DNA of 64,000 nucleotides. Source: Maritalea myrionectae DSM 19524 (lineage in GTDB: Bacteria > Pseudomonadota > Alphaproteobacteria > Rhizobiales > Devosiaceae). The notes below the pieces were generated by a model. It worked only from the letters and a program-made list of their open reading frames with translations. It did not search any database and had not been told where the DNA came from. The DNA is taken from contig NZ_AUHV01000005.1 of the NCBI RefSeq assembly GCF_000423365.1, positions 310,001 through 374,000 on the forward strand, written 5' to 3'. The translations under genes were made by a program, and so were the position numbers. Positions 47,222 through 56,442 of this stretch are shown piece by piece (within the stretch, counting starts at the first letter, position 1; each line of letters opens with the position of its first letter).

Positions 47222-48100
47222 TTAGGCGGGCTTTATGTCCGCCTTTTTTGTTGCTTCAAACAGCGTTTGATAGTGTTGCAGCAAATTGACAAGACGATCT
47301 GCCACTTTGCGTATAGCGGGTCGGTGCCGCTCGTCATGATGCATTACCAGCCAATGTTCTGTACGCAATGCATCGATCAATTCACTTGAGCGCTTCAAGC
47401 GCGGGTCCTGGTCACCAATAAAGCAGGGCAAAACGGCTTGGCCGATTCCAGCAGCGGCCATTTCGCGCACACTCATAGAATCGCTGGCGCGCAGAACGAC
47501 GTTGTCGCTGTGATTTTGATCCAACCATTGGGCAGAGCGGGCGCTCGACATTGTGTCAGTGACGCCAATATAGCGCGTTTCATTGTATTCACTTCCATCC
47601 GCACGGGCATATAAGGCGTATGCGACCTCGCCAAGTTTGCGCCCCGCCAACCATTGCTCGTGGGGCCGGACATTGCGTACGCCCATTTCGGCGTGACGAT
47701 GGCCAATATCTACGCGCTCTAGTCCAGAAACCAATTGAATCGTGAGGTCAGTATCCTGCTGCCAAAGGTCAGCCATGTGTTGTGCCAGAAAAAACGACGT
47801 CCAGGGCCCAGCGGAGATACGCACTGTGGGTTTTACGCTTAACTGCTCGCTCCAGCGTTGAAGTGCGGACATGGAATTTGACACATTTTGCGCATGGGCC
47901 AGCAGATCCTCACCCAAAGGGGTGAGTTGATAGCCGCGCGGCGAGCGATGAAACAGTGAATTCCCAACTATGTTCTCCAATGCGGAGATATGGCGACCAA
48001 GTGTGGCCGGGCTCATTCCCGTTTTCGTTGCTGCGGCTGTTAGGCCACCCGCCTCGGCCACTGCGACGAAGAGTTTAATATCGTCCCACTCGAATTTCAT
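47222..48100 (-). CDS. LysR-family transcriptional regulator
   Basis: A 292-residue regulator. N-terminal winged helix: FVAVAEAGGLTAAATKTGMSPATLGRHISALENIVGNSLFHRSPRGYQLTPLGEDLL (about 11-66); the rest is the effector domain. The target is unknown. It is divergent from the DUF1127 gene, which makes self-regulation and DUF1127 control plausible. It is convergent with parB, 24 bases apart. Confidence 0.92.
   Translation of the reverse strand: MKFEWDDIKLFVAVAEAGGLTAAATKTGMSPATLGRHISALENIVGNSLFHRSPRGYQLTPLGEDLLAHAQNVSNSMSALQRWSEQLSVKPTVRISAGPWTSFFLAQHMADLWQQDTDLTIQLVSGLERVDIGHRHAEMGVRNVRPHEQWLAGRKLGEVAYALYARADGSEYNETRYIGVTDTMSSARSAQWLDQNHSDNVVLRASDSMSVREMAAAGIGQAVLPCFIGDQDPRLKRSSELIDALRTEHWLVMHHDERHRPAIRKVADRLVNLLQHYQTLFEATKKADIKPA
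47225..47249 (+). terminator. Terminator after parA-parB
   Basis: Arms GGCGG and CCGCC around a nine-base loop, then TTTTTT. It overlaps the 3' end of the LysR coding region on the other strand. Confidence 0.75.
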
Positions 48101-48203
48101 TTTTCATTCCTGCAAAAGAAGTTGCATTCTTGTCGCTGTTTTAGCGGAATTCCGGCTCATATGCTTGCTTAATCAAATGTAATTGAAAAATGAGTTTTTG
48201 ACC

Positions 48204-48383
48204 ATGCGTCACCACAGCAAGTTTCATGGGTTCATTCTGTTACTCGCCCGTCCATTTCGAATCATGTGCCTAAGGCATGAGCTGGGTCGAAAGAGCGATC
48301 GCCAACTTGAGGACATCGGGTTGCGTCGAGATCAAATTGTGCGCATTTCGAAAAAGTGGATCAGGCCGATGTCGGAAAAATAG
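48204..48383 (+). CDS. DUF1127 (YjiS-like) small protein
   Basis: A 59-residue basic protein with LGRKSDRQLEDIGLRRDQI, the DUF1127 motif in which the common form is LSxLSDRxLxDIGLxR. In Alphaproteobacteria such proteins affect RNA turnover and phosphate or stress responses. A TTG start at 48183 would add seven residues; ATG 48204 is chosen without a strong ribosome-binding site. Confidence 0.7.
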   Translation: MRHHSKFHGFILLLARPFRIMCLRHELGRKSDRQLEDIGLRRDQIVRISKKWIRPMSEK

Positions 48384-48412
48384 GATTTGGGCCGAAAAAG
48401 GACCAAAAATCT

Positions 48413-48500
48413 CGTTTTTAGTGCGTTTCTCTCGTGACCTTCAGCGTGCAATGACCCGACCTTCGGCCCTGAAGGCGACCACAGAAACGCACCAAAAACG
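48413..48500. repeat. Long imperfect inverted repeat
   Basis: A 32-base left arm (48413-48444, CGTTTTTAGTGCGTTTCT then CTCGTGACCTTCAG) pairs with the right arm (48469-48500) with six mismatches around a 24-base loop. It lies between the DUF1127 gene and the end of holA. No similar sequence is seen elsewhere in the window. It is larger than a normal terminator and lacks a T run. Confidence 0.75.
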
Positions 48501-48535
48501 TCAATTTTGCATGATTTCACGTGAATCTTTGATTT

Positions 48536-49558
48536 TTAGTGGCGTGCGGCGATGGTTGCGATTGCCAAAAGCGCTTGGCGTGTGTGGGCAATGTCCAATG
48601 AGGCGTTCTTCCGGGTCTGGGCGATGGCATCAAAAATGCGGGTACAGGCGGTGGCGAGGTTGCCCGATGACCAGGTCCGAATTTGTGTTTGCACCTTCGC
48701 CTTGCGTGAAAAGTGAATGGGCGGTCGCGCCCCATTTACAAGTTGATCTAACGACGCACCTTCCTCCATTTTCGCCCGTTGGGTGCGCAGCCAGGTAAAG
48801 TGCATAAGTGAACGGGTGAGGATCGCCGACGAATGAATGCCACTATCAAAGGCTCGGGACAGGGCCTGATCGAGTTTTTGCACATGTCCGGTGCCCGCAC
48901 TATCAATAATCTCATCAAGCGCTAGCATGGCATTGTCGCCACATAGGGTCATGACATCTTCAAGGGACACTTTTTTCGTGTGGGCGGCAAAGAGGATGAG
49001 TTTTTCAACCTCTGATCGGGTGATTTGCCGATCATTACCGAGCTGATCTTTGAGCGCCTGCAGCGCATCATTGTCAATTTGCACCTGATTTTCGCGAAAC
49101 ATCTCGCGCATCAATTGGTCAAGACTGCGGGCGTCGTCTGCGAAACAGGGCAGGGCACGGGCAGATTTGGCCTTTTCTAAGACTTTGCGCAGCTTGTCCT
49201 TGGGCGTTAAATTGCCCGCCTCCACCAGAATAATGGCGGGCACATTTTCTGCAGCCAACCGTTCAAGTGTTGGCGCGGCCGCATTTGTGGCGCCACGCAC
49301 CCGCACAATTCGCTGGCCACCGAACATGGAACTGGTGTTCGCCTCGGTTTCGATGGTCGCGTCTGGATTATCAAGATCAGCATATTGCAAGCTGATCAAA
49401 TTCATCGGGTCGGCATCTTTACCCTGAAAGTACTTTTGCAGTTGATCCGTTGTTTCCCGAACGCGGCCAGCATCTGGCCCGTAAATCAAGATAATGCCTG
49501 ATTTGAGATCCGGCTGGTTCAAAAATCCCGAGACATCACGCGCTTTTAGGGCGGTCAC
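48536..49558 (-). CDS. holA: DNA polymerase III subunit delta
   Basis: A 340-residue clamp-loader subunit: LIYGPDAGRVRETTDQL at the start of the AAA+-like fold, the GKDADPMNLISLQYADL region, and a C-terminal collar domain. It helps open the beta clamp. It overlaps lptE by four bases, as is usual in this group (leuS-lptE-holA). Confidence 0.93.
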   Translation of the reverse strand: MTALKARDVSGFLNQPDLKSGIILIYGPDAGRVRETTDQLQKYFQGKDADPMNLISLQYADLDNPDATIETEANTSSMFGGQRIVRVRGATNAAAPTLERLAAENVPAIILVEAGNLTPKDKLRKVLEKAKSARALPCFADDARSLDQLMREMFRENQVQIDNDALQALKDQLGNDRQITRSEVEKLILFAAHTKKVSLEDVMTLCGDNAMLALDEIIDSAGTGHVQKLDQALSRAFDSGIHSSAILTRSLMHFTWLRTQRAKMEEGASLDQLVNGARPPIHFSRKAKVQTQIRTWSSGNLATACTRIFDAIAQTRKNASLDIAHTRQALLAIATIAARH

Positions 49559-50058
49559 TGTGTGTTGGCCTCATTGAAAAACTGCAAAAGGTCGATTTCG
49601 ACGAGTTTGGCCGCTGCTTCGCTGGCCCGTTTTTCAGCATCCTGCACTGCGGCTTTATCCGCAACGAGTTGACCCGAGGTCTGGTAGGTTGCGGTGGCAA
49701 AACGGGAGCCAGAAAGGACGGTTTCTTCAGTGTTCACGTCGATCAGCTTATAGCTGACGGTTGCCTTCATCTCTTTTTCATTGCGGGCAAATTGAGAGCC
49801 AGCCTTAAAGAGGCTACGGGCAGAAGCGCTGACACCTAGATCAAGTTTGTAAGCTGCGGTTTTGGTCTCGCCCAAATCAAAGCGAATCTTTTGTATCACA
49901 ATTTGCTCAAGCCGTGTGTCCGGCTCTGCATAGGTAATATCAAAGTTCGCTTGAGCTTGTCCGTCCGCCTGATAGGCCGGGCGCAAGGTGCATCCGGCCA
50001 ATAGGGCGGCAGAAAGGGCGGCCAATGCGGCCAGCTTAAATGATCTAAATAACAACAT
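49555..50058 (-). CDS. lptE: LPS-assembly lipoprotein LptE
   Basis: A 167-residue lipoprotein with lipobox LLAGC (Cys23) and LRPAY directly after it, the family's N-terminal feature. It would plug the LptD outer-membrane barrel for lipopolysaccharide insertion. It overlaps the leuS 3' end by 14 bases and holA by four bases. Sequence conservation in this family is low, so position supports the call. Confidence 0.85.
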   Translation of the reverse strand: MLLFRSFKLAALAALSAALLAGCTLRPAYQADGQAQANFDITYAEPDTRLEQIVIQKIRFDLGETKTAAYKLDLGVSASARSLFKAGSQFARNEKEMKATVSYKLIDVNTEETVLSGSRFATATYQTSGQLVADKAAVQDAEKRASEAAAKLVEIDLLQFFNEANTQ

Positions 50059-52663
50059 TTACAATTCTACCTGGTACCACGATCACCTTTTTGGGTGCGT
50101 TGCCGTCTAGCATGCGCGCAATCGGTTCTTCTGACAAGGCAGCTTGCTCGATTTGCGCTTTGGTTGCGTCTTTGGCGATCGTCAATTCACCGCGTTTTTT
50201 GCCGTTCACCTGAATTGGCAGCATGATGGTGTCGTCAGACAAATAGGCTTTGTCGGCTTCCGGCCATGCTTCATCCACCAGCAATGTGTCGTGACCAAGG
50301 TGGGCCCAGCAGGTTTCTGACAGGTGCGGCACGATGGGATTGGACAATTTTACCAATGTTTCGATGGCAAATTTCAGTGCTTTGCGCTCATCGCTGGTCG
50401 CATCACCTTTGATCTTGGCCATCGATTTGGACAGAGCGTTGGCCAATTCATAGATTTGTGCGATTGCGCGGTTGAACCGCAAATTATCATAGGCATCGGT
50501 CACCTGGGCGATGGCGCGGTGGGCCGATTTCAACAAATCTTCGGTTTCAATATGGGCTTTCGAACCCACATTTTCATTCGCCAGCTTTGCAGTTGTGTCA
50601 TCCACCAAGCGCCACACCCGTTGGATGAAACGCCAAACCCCTTCAATGCCAGATTCGGTCCATTGCACATCGCGCTCTGGCGGCGAGTCTGACAATACGA
50701 ACCAACGTGTGGCATCGGCGCCGAAGCTTTCGGCCATTGACGACAAGTCGATAACGTTCTTTTTCGACTTCGACATTTTCTCAATGGAGCCAATTTTCAC
50801 GGGCTTGTCGGTGCCTTTCAGAACGGCTTGACGATTGCCATCCTCACCCTTGAGATCAATCTCGGTTGGGGCAACCCATTCACCAGCTTCATTTTTGTAG
50901 GTCTCATGGGTCACCATGCCCTGAGTGAAGAGGCCTTTGAAAGGTTCCGTCACGGACAAATGGCCTGTTTCTTTCATGGCGCGGGCGAAAAAGCGCGAAT
51001 ACAGCAGGTGCAAAATCGCGTGTTCCACGCCACCAATATACTGATCGACGGGCAACCAATGGTCAGCCAATTCTTTGACGGTTGGTGTTTTGGCACGCGG
51101 CGCAGTGAAGCGGGCAAAGTACCATGAGGAATCGACGAATGTGTCCATGGTGTCGGTTTCACGACGCGCCGGGCTATCGCAATTTGGACAGGTGGTGTGT
51201 TTCCATGTGGGGTGACGGTCCAATGGATTGCCGGGCTCGTCGAATGTTACATCGTGGGGCAATTCCACGGGCAATTGTTCGTCTGGCACATGGACGACGC
51301 CGCAATTGTCGCAATGGATAATCGGGATAGGGCAGCCCCAATAGCGTTGGCGGGAAACGCCCCAATCGCGCAACCGGTAATTGACCTTGCGCTCGCCTTG
51401 CTCGCGATTGTTGATGGAGATGTTTTCCAAGCGGCGGGCCACTTCCTCAAATGCTTCTTCGGGTGTCATGCCATCCAAGAATTGGGAGTTGATCATCACA
51501 CCATCATCTGTGAAGGCCTCATCTCCAATCTCGAAGCTGGCAGCGTCTGCCTCTTCAGGCATGACCACTGGCACAACAGGCAATTCGTATTTGCGGGCAA
51601 AGTCCAAGTCGCGCTGGTCTCCAGAGGGACAGCCGAAAATGGCGCCGGTGCCATAGTCCATCAATACAAAATTGGCCACATAAACGGGAAGGGTCCAGCT
51701 GTCGTCAAACGGGTGTTTCACGTGAATCCCAGTGTCGAAGCCTTTTTTCTCGGCGGTCTCCAATGCGGCGACGGAGGTCCCCATGCGGCGACATTCCTGG
51801 ATGAATTCTTGCAGCTCAGGATTGTCTTTGGCAGCAGCTTGCGCCAAAGGATGGTCGGCGGCGACAGCCATAAAGGACGCGCCGAAAATTGTATCGGGAC
51901 GTGTAGTATAGACTTCCAACTCCGAATGGTCGGCAGGGGCGGTCTTTTCGTCCAATGCCCAGCGGATCAACAAGCCTTCTGATTTGCCGATCCAGTTGCT
52001 CTGCATCAGGCGCACCTTGTCAGGCCAGCCCTCCAGATTGTCGATCTCATTCAACAAGTCTTCGGCAAAATCAGTGATCTTAAAAAACCATTGGGTGAGT
52101 TCTTTTTGCTCCACCAACGCGCCTGAGCGCCAACCGCGCCCATCGATCACTTGCTCATTGGCCAACACGGTGTGGTCAACTGGGTCCCAATTGACCTTTG
52201 AACTTTTGCGATAGACCAAGCCTTCGCTCAAAAAATCGAGAAACAGCTTTTGTTGCTGATGGTAATATTCAGGATCACAGGTGGCGAACTCGCGGGACCA
52301 ATCAAGGCTCAACCCCAAGGCGATCAATTGCTCTTTCATGGACTCGATATTTTTGTAGGTCCATTCTTTGGGGTGGGCATTGTTTTGCATGGCGGCGTTT
52401 TCGGCGGGCATGCCGAATGCATCCCAACCCATCGGGTGCAACACATTGTAGCCCTTGGCGCGTTTGAACCGCGCGATCACATCCCCCATAGTATAGTTCC
52501 GCGCATGGCCAACATGGCAGCGGCCAGAAGGGTAGGGGAACATCTCAAGGACGTAATATTTCGGCTTGTCGCTGTCCTCATTTAGAGCAAAGCTTTGGTT
52601 ATCCGCCCAAACTTTTTGCCAATGGGGTTCGCTCTCACGCGGGTTGTAACGTTCCGAAGTCAT
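50045..52663 (-). CDS. leuS: Leucyl-tRNA synthetase
   Basis: A 872-residue class I synthetase: [19 protein letters not shown] (HIGH motif form HVGH), an editing domain ([22 protein letters not shown]), a zinc-like insertion (CDNCG, CPNCD), [12 protein letters not shown] (KMSKS) and the anticodon-binding domain. First gene of leuS-lptE-holA. A CACGTG palindrome at 51714 resembles parS imperfectly. Confidence 0.98.
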   Translation of the reverse strand: MTSERYNPRESEPHWQKVWADNQSFALNEDSDKPKYYVLEMFPYPSGRCHVGHARNYTMGDVIARFKRAKGYNVLHPMGWDAFGMPAENAAMQNNAHPKEWTYKNIESMKEQLIALGLSLDWSREFATCDPEYYHQQQKLFLDFLSEGLVYRKSSKVNWDPVDHTVLANEQVIDGRGWRSGALVEQKELTQWFFKITDFAEDLLNEIDNLEGWPDKVRLMQSNWIGKSEGLLIRWALDEKTAPADHSELEVYTTRPDTIFGASFMAVAADHPLAQAAAKDNPELQEFIQECRRMGTSVAALETAEKKGFDTGIHVKHPFDDSWTLPVYVANFVLMDYGTGAIFGCPSGDQRDLDFARKYELPVVPVVMPEEADAASFEIGDEAFTDDGVMINSQFLDGMTPEEAFEEVARRLENISINNREQGERKVNYRLRDWGVSRQRYWGCPIPIIHCDNCGVVHVPDEQLPVELPHDVTFDEPGNPLDRHPTWKHTTCPNCDSPARRETDTMDTFVDSSWYFARFTAPRAKTPTVKELADHWLPVDQYIGGVEHAILHLLYSRFFARAMKETGHLSVTEPFKGLFTQGMVTHETYKNEAGEWVAPTEIDLKGEDGNRQAVLKGTDKPVKIGSIEKMSKSKKNVIDLSSMAESFGADATRWFVLSDSPPERDVQWTESGIEGVWRFIQRVWRLVDDTTAKLANENVGSKAHIETEDLLKSAHRAIAQVTDAYDNLRFNRAIAQIYELANALSKSMAKIKGDATSDERKALKFAIETLVKLSNPIVPHLSETCWAHLGHDTLLVDEAWPEADKAYLSDDTIMLPIQVNGKKRGELTIAKDATKAQIEQAALSEEPIARMLDGNAPKKVIVVPGRIVNVVI

Positions 52664-52822
52664 ACCGGTTTCTTTTGTCCTTGAATAATATTGATCTGTG
52701 GTTCAAACCTTGATGTTGACCTTCACCAGAATTTGCCTTGTCGGTCAAGCTTTCATCGGGCTGAGGGGTCCAATGCAAGCGTCGGTTATGATAGGGCAGG
52801 GACATTGAAAAAGAGGTAAAAG

Positions 52823-53491
52823 ATGGGCGCGAAAGAGTTAGATGAAGTTCGGTCAAATATGGCCCGTGCGGCCAAGCGATTTGATGGGGTGGAGCGAGAG
52901 GCACCACAACTGATCGCCGTTTCTAAAACCTACGGCGCCGAGGAGATTTTACCGATCCTTGAAGCAGGGCAACGGGATTTTGGCGAAAACCGGGTGCAAG
53001 AGGCACAGAGCAAATGGCCCGCTTTGTGCGAGCAATTTCCCGATCTGACCCTGCACCTTATTGGTCCTTTGCAAACCAACAAGACCAAAGAGGCCGTTTC
53101 TCTTTTTGACGTCATTCACTCATTGGACCGTGAAAAGCTTGCGCGCTATTTGAAAAAAGAAATGGAGGCGCAAGGCAAATCCATCCCCTTATTCGTACAG
53201 GTCAATATTGGCGAAGAAGAGCAAAAGAGCGGGATCGCACCGGATCAAACGATCGAATTTGTGCGCTATTGCCAACAAGATTTGGGCTTGGATATTCAAG
53301 GGCTGATGGCCATTCCGCCGGTTGGTGAACCGCCGGCGCCATTTTTTGCCCGCTTGGTGGAGTTGGGCAAGGATGCGGGTTTGGCCAAATTCTCCATGGG
53401 CATGAGCGCCGACTATGAAACGGCCATCGAAATGGGGGCAAGTTATGTGCGGGTTGGGTCGGCGATTTTCGGTGCGCGGGATTACACGTGA
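52823..53491 (+). CDS. YggS/PROSC family pyridoxal-phosphate homeostasis protein
   Basis: A 222-residue (beta/alpha)8 barrel with PLP lysine Lys35 in LIAVSKTYGAE, FGENRVQEAQSKW, LIGPLQTNK and FSMGMSADYETAIEMGASYVRVGSAIFG. It buffers free PLP and has no known catalytic reaction. It is divergent from leuS. Confidence 0.94.
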   Translation: MGAKELDEVRSNMARAAKRFDGVEREAPQLIAVSKTYGAEEILPILEAGQRDFGENRVQEAQSKWPALCEQFPDLTLHLIGPLQTNKTKEAVSLFDVIHSLDREKLARYLKKEMEAQGKSIPLFVQVNIGEEEQKSGIAPDQTIEFVRYCQQDLGLDIQGLMAIPPVGEPPAPFFARLVELGKDAGLAKFSMGMSADYETAIEMGASYVRVGSAIFGARDYT

Positions 53492-53610
53492 GTGCGCCTG
53501 TTAACTACACAAATTGCTAACGCCCTTGTGATGAGCATGTTAAGTGCGCATGATGCTAGACAGAGTTATTGCTGATTTGCCCTTAGGCTTGAACATTTTG
53601 GACTGGACCT

Positions 53611-54294
53611 ATGAATAAACGTCGTTTGTTGATTGTTGATGATGAAGCTGAATTGCGTCAAAGCCTGGTGGACCAACTGGCGCATTATCGTGAATTCGAA
53701 ATTGTTGAAGCCGAAAACGCCAATAGCGCTTTGCAACTCGCGAAAGAGGGGCATTTCGATTTGCTGGTCTTGGACGTGGGCCTGCCGGATATGGATGGGC
53801 GCGAGGCGGTCAAGATCTTGCGGCAGGACGGTGTGAAATCACCAATCCTAATGTTGACCGGGCACGATAGTGACGCGGATCAGATCCTTGGACTTGAAAG
53901 CGGTGCCAATGATTATGTGACCAAACCGTTTCGGTTTTCAGTGTTGCTGGCGCGGGTCCGGGCCTTGTTGCGGCAGCATGATCAAAGCGAAGATGTGGTC
54001 TTCTCCATCGGGCCTTACCGGTTCCACCCATCGACCAAAACCCTTGAAGCAGATGATGAGCGCAAGATCAGGTTGACCGACAAAGAGACCTCAATTTTGA
54101 AGTTTCTTTATCGTCAGGGCGCGAAAACTGTTTCACGTGATGTGCTGCTGCAAGAGGTTTGGGGTTACAATAATCGGGTGACCACCCACACATTGGAAAC
54201 CCACATTTATCGTCTGCGGCAAAAAATCGAACGTGATCCTACCCATGCCCGCTTGCTTGTGACCGAAGAAGGGGGCTATCGTTTAGTCCCATAA
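53611..54294 (+). CDS. OmpR-family response regulator without adjacent histidine kinase
   Basis: A 227-residue regulator. Receiver domain: Asp10/Asp11 acidic pocket, phospho-acceptor Asp55 (LLVLDVGLPD), Thr83 and Lys105 (TKPFRF). The winged-helix output domain ends RLRQKIERDPTHARLLVTEEGGYRLVP. No sensor kinase is nearby. A CenR-like cell-envelope role is possible but not shown by the sequence. A cyclic-nucleotide-binding protein gene follows after 31 bases. Confidence 0.92.
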   Translation: MNKRRLLIVDDEAELRQSLVDQLAHYREFEIVEAENANSALQLAKEGHFDLLVLDVGLPDMDGREAVKILRQDGVKSPILMLTGHDSDADQILGLESGANDYVTKPFRFSVLLARVRALLRQHDQSEDVVFSIGPYRFHPSTKTLEADDERKIRLTDKETSILKFLYRQGAKTVSRDVLLQEVWGYNNRVTTHTLETHIYRLRQKIERDPTHARLLVTEEGGYRLVP

Positions 54295-54325
54295 AAGCTG
54301 TGAAACGTTTTGGGGGACGTTGACG

Positions 54326-54781
54326 ATGGCACTTGAAAAAATGATTGAAGTTTTGGGGCAGGTGTCCTTTTTCCAAAACTTCTCACAAGACCAGATCAAA
54401 TTGGTGGCATTTGTTTCCGATTTTCGCCATGTGCAACAGGGCGACTTGCTGGTGCAGGAAGGTGACGTGGCCGAGGGGGCCTTTATTTTGGTGTCCGGTC
54501 GATTGGCTGTAGAACACAAAGGCGGCACCCATCATGATAGCGTAATTGAAGATGCCGGTGCTTTGATTGGCGATATGGCTTTGTTGGCAGCCACCCCACG
54601 CGCCGCGAGCATGCGTGCCCTCACCGAATGCGAGGTGGTGTTTGTGCCGCGCACCCATTTCAAAAAATTGATTCAGACTTATCCTGAACTGGGCGAAATG
54701 ATGTCGAGCCACATACGCCAATCGCTTTCCAACTATGTGGGCAATCTGACTTCTATTCGGGCGAAACTGAAAAGCGGTTGA
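54326..54781 (+). CDS. Stand-alone cyclic nucleotide-binding domain protein
   Basis: A 151-residue protein made only of a Crp-type cNMP fold: DLLVQEGDVAEGAFILVSGRLAVE, then the phosphate-binding cassette region IGDMALLAATPRAASMRALTECEV (Arg-Ala-Ala-Ser) and a C-terminal helix. There is no DNA-binding helix-turn-helix. It may be a cAMP/cGMP receptor partnering with the preceding response regulator. ATG 54326 follows GGGGGAC; TTG 54320 is an alternative. Confidence 0.87.
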   Translation: MALEKMIEVLGQVSFFQNFSQDQIKLVAFVSDFRHVQQGDLLVQEGDVAEGAFILVSGRLAVEHKGGTHHDSVIEDAGALIGDMALLAATPRAASMRALTECEVVFVPRTHFKKLIQTYPELGEMMSSHIRQSLSNYVGNLTSIRAKLKSG

Positions 54782-54784
54782 ACC

Positions 54785-55588
54785 TTATTTCAGATGTGTG
54801 ATGATCGGCACATGATCAGATGGCTTTGGTTGCCATCCCCGCGCATCGCGCAGCACTTCAGTTTTATGGGCGTAGGGTGCAACATCTTTGGTGGCCCAGA
54901 TATGGTCCAGTCGACGGCCCCGATCTGATGCAGACCAATCCTTTGAACGATAGCTCCACCAGGAATAAAGCCGCTCGTCATGTGGAATATGCTGGCGGAC
55001 CAAATCAGCCCATTCGCGCTTGGCCTGAATGGCGTTGAGCTTTTCCGTTTCGATTGGTGTGTGGCTTACCACTTTGAGCAATTGCTTATGTGACCACACA
55101 TCATTTTCGTGGGGCGCGATGTTAAAGTCGCCAACAATGACATGGCCCGCGTCAAACTCCGGTCCGTTGAACCATTGCTCCATCTCATCGAGAAAATCGA
55201 GCTTATGCTTGAATTTTGGATTGGCGACAGGGTCCGGTTCGTCGCCGCCGGCGGGCACATAAAAATTGTGAATGTTCAGGGGGGCGAATCCCGCATCAAG
55301 TTTCACGGAGACGTGACGGGCATCTCCCATTTGGCAAAATTCGCGCTTGTCCTGATCAATGATCGGTAGGCGCGAAATTGTCGCTACCCCATGATAGCTT
55401 TTTTGTCCGTTCACGGCTTGATATTCATAGCCTGCTTTGGCGAGTGCCTTTGCTGGAAACTGCTCGTCCTGGCATTTGATTTCTTGCAAACACAGAATAT
55501 CAGGTTGGTGCTTTTGCAAAAACTCTAGCACCATGGGCAGGCGCAATCGCACCGAATTGATGTTCCATGTTGCAATTGAAAGCGCCAT
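54785..55588 (-). CDS. xth: Exodeoxyribonuclease III
   Basis: A 267-residue AP endonuclease: ATWNINSVRLRLP, LCLQEIKCQDEQFP, VIVGDFNIAPHENDVW and RRLDHIWATKDV, ending in SDHVPIITHLK with the catalytic Asp-His. It acts in base-excision repair with Nth. It is convergent with the cyclic-nucleotide-binding gene. Confidence 0.96.
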   Translation of the reverse strand: MALSIATWNINSVRLRLPMVLEFLQKHQPDILCLQEIKCQDEQFPAKALAKAGYEYQAVNGQKSYHGVATISRLPIIDQDKREFCQMGDARHVSVKLDAGFAPLNIHNFYVPAGGDEPDPVANPKFKHKLDFLDEMEQWFNGPEFDAGHVIVGDFNIAPHENDVWSHKQLLKVVSHTPIETEKLNAIQAKREWADLVRQHIPHDERLYSWWSYRSKDWSASDRGRRLDHIWATKDVAPYAHKTEVLRDARGWQPKPSDHVPIITHLK

Positions 55589-55610
55589 TAAAATATCCTC
55601 TTTATGATGT

Positions 55611-55645
55611 TGCCGTGGTCACGAACGCTGTTCGTAACAACGGCA
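55611..55645. other. Nested hairpin between xth and lolA
   Basis: Outer arms TGCCGT/ACGGCA and inner arms ACGAAC/GTTCGT form a 35-base double stem. No T run follows on either strand. It may be a processing structure after lolA. Confidence 0.4.
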
Positions 55646-55728
55646 TCCCCGCCAGATCGTTCGAATCATGAATGAACATAATGACCGATCAGGGCGGGGG
55701 AGCAACCCGGAAATTTCAGGCGAGGTTT

Positions 55729-56352
55729 CTATTCGTTGCGCGATTTATAGTCGGCAGGGATATAGAAATATGATTTTGGAATGTCGATGTCCGTGGTGAC
55801 ATCGTAAATTGAAAATGTCACTTCATTGCCGTTCGGTTCGGTTAGCGTCCATTGGTTGAGCTCTTTGGTGGCGAGATCAAAAATCATTGTGACCGAGACC
55901 AAGCCAATCGGTGTTTCGTCTGATACGGAAATGGCGATCATTTCTTCGGTTTTGGTGACATTGGTAATGTTGGTTTGGAACAGATCGATTTGGTCGGACA
56001 AGAACTGACGCAGCGGCACACGGTGTTGCGGGTAGGCGAACTTTGTTTTTTCCTTGCGGTCCAAAACATAGAAACCGCGGCCGACGGAGACAACTTCTTC
56101 GCGTGATGGGGGCGCATATTTAAAGCGGATTTTTTCTGGCCGCTTGATATAAAAAATACCTTCGGCGCGATTGCCAGCGCTATCGAGTTGGATAAAGCGG
56201 CCAGCCATTTGTTCAACGGCTGAATGGTGCGCGCTAATCTCGTTGATGATGGCCACTTCTTCTTCGCTCAATGGCCGATCAAGGGCATGAGCAGAAAAGA
56301 TGGCGCCGATGGAAAATACCAAGGCGGCGATGCTAAGCTTGAAAAAACGCAT
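55729..56352 (-). CDS. LolA-family outer-membrane lipoprotein carrier
   Basis: A 207-residue exported protein: signal peptide ending near AHA (about 23), then the LolA beta-barrel half (GRFIQLDSAGNRAEGIFYIKRPEKIRFKY, FYVLDRKEKTKFAYPQ). LolA carries lipoproteins across the periplasm to LolB. ATG 56352 has AAAGGA upstream. It lies downstream of ftsK, as in many Gram-negatives. Confidence 0.88.
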   Translation of the reverse strand: MRFFKLSIAALVFSIGAIFSAHALDRPLSEEEVAIINEISAHHSAVEQMAGRFIQLDSAGNRAEGIFYIKRPEKIRFKYAPPSREEVVSVGRGFYVLDRKEKTKFAYPQHRVPLRQFLSDQIDLFQTNITNVTKTEEMIAISVSDETPIGLVSVTMIFDLATKELNQWTLTEPNGNEVTFSIYDVTTDIDIPKSYFYIPADYKSRNE

Positions 56353-56442
56353 GAAGCTGTCCTTTGTCGCACATTTGCTTTTTGCCAGTATGTTTAAACA
56401 ATGTGGCGAACACATGAGTAAATGATGATGAAACTATAGCTT

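Noticed and set aside
48513-48528. Further parS sites at 48513, 51714, 54129 and 58276
   Set aside because: They keep TTTCACGTGA but have two to four mismatches in the outer bases, so I do not call them; weak ParB binding remains possible.
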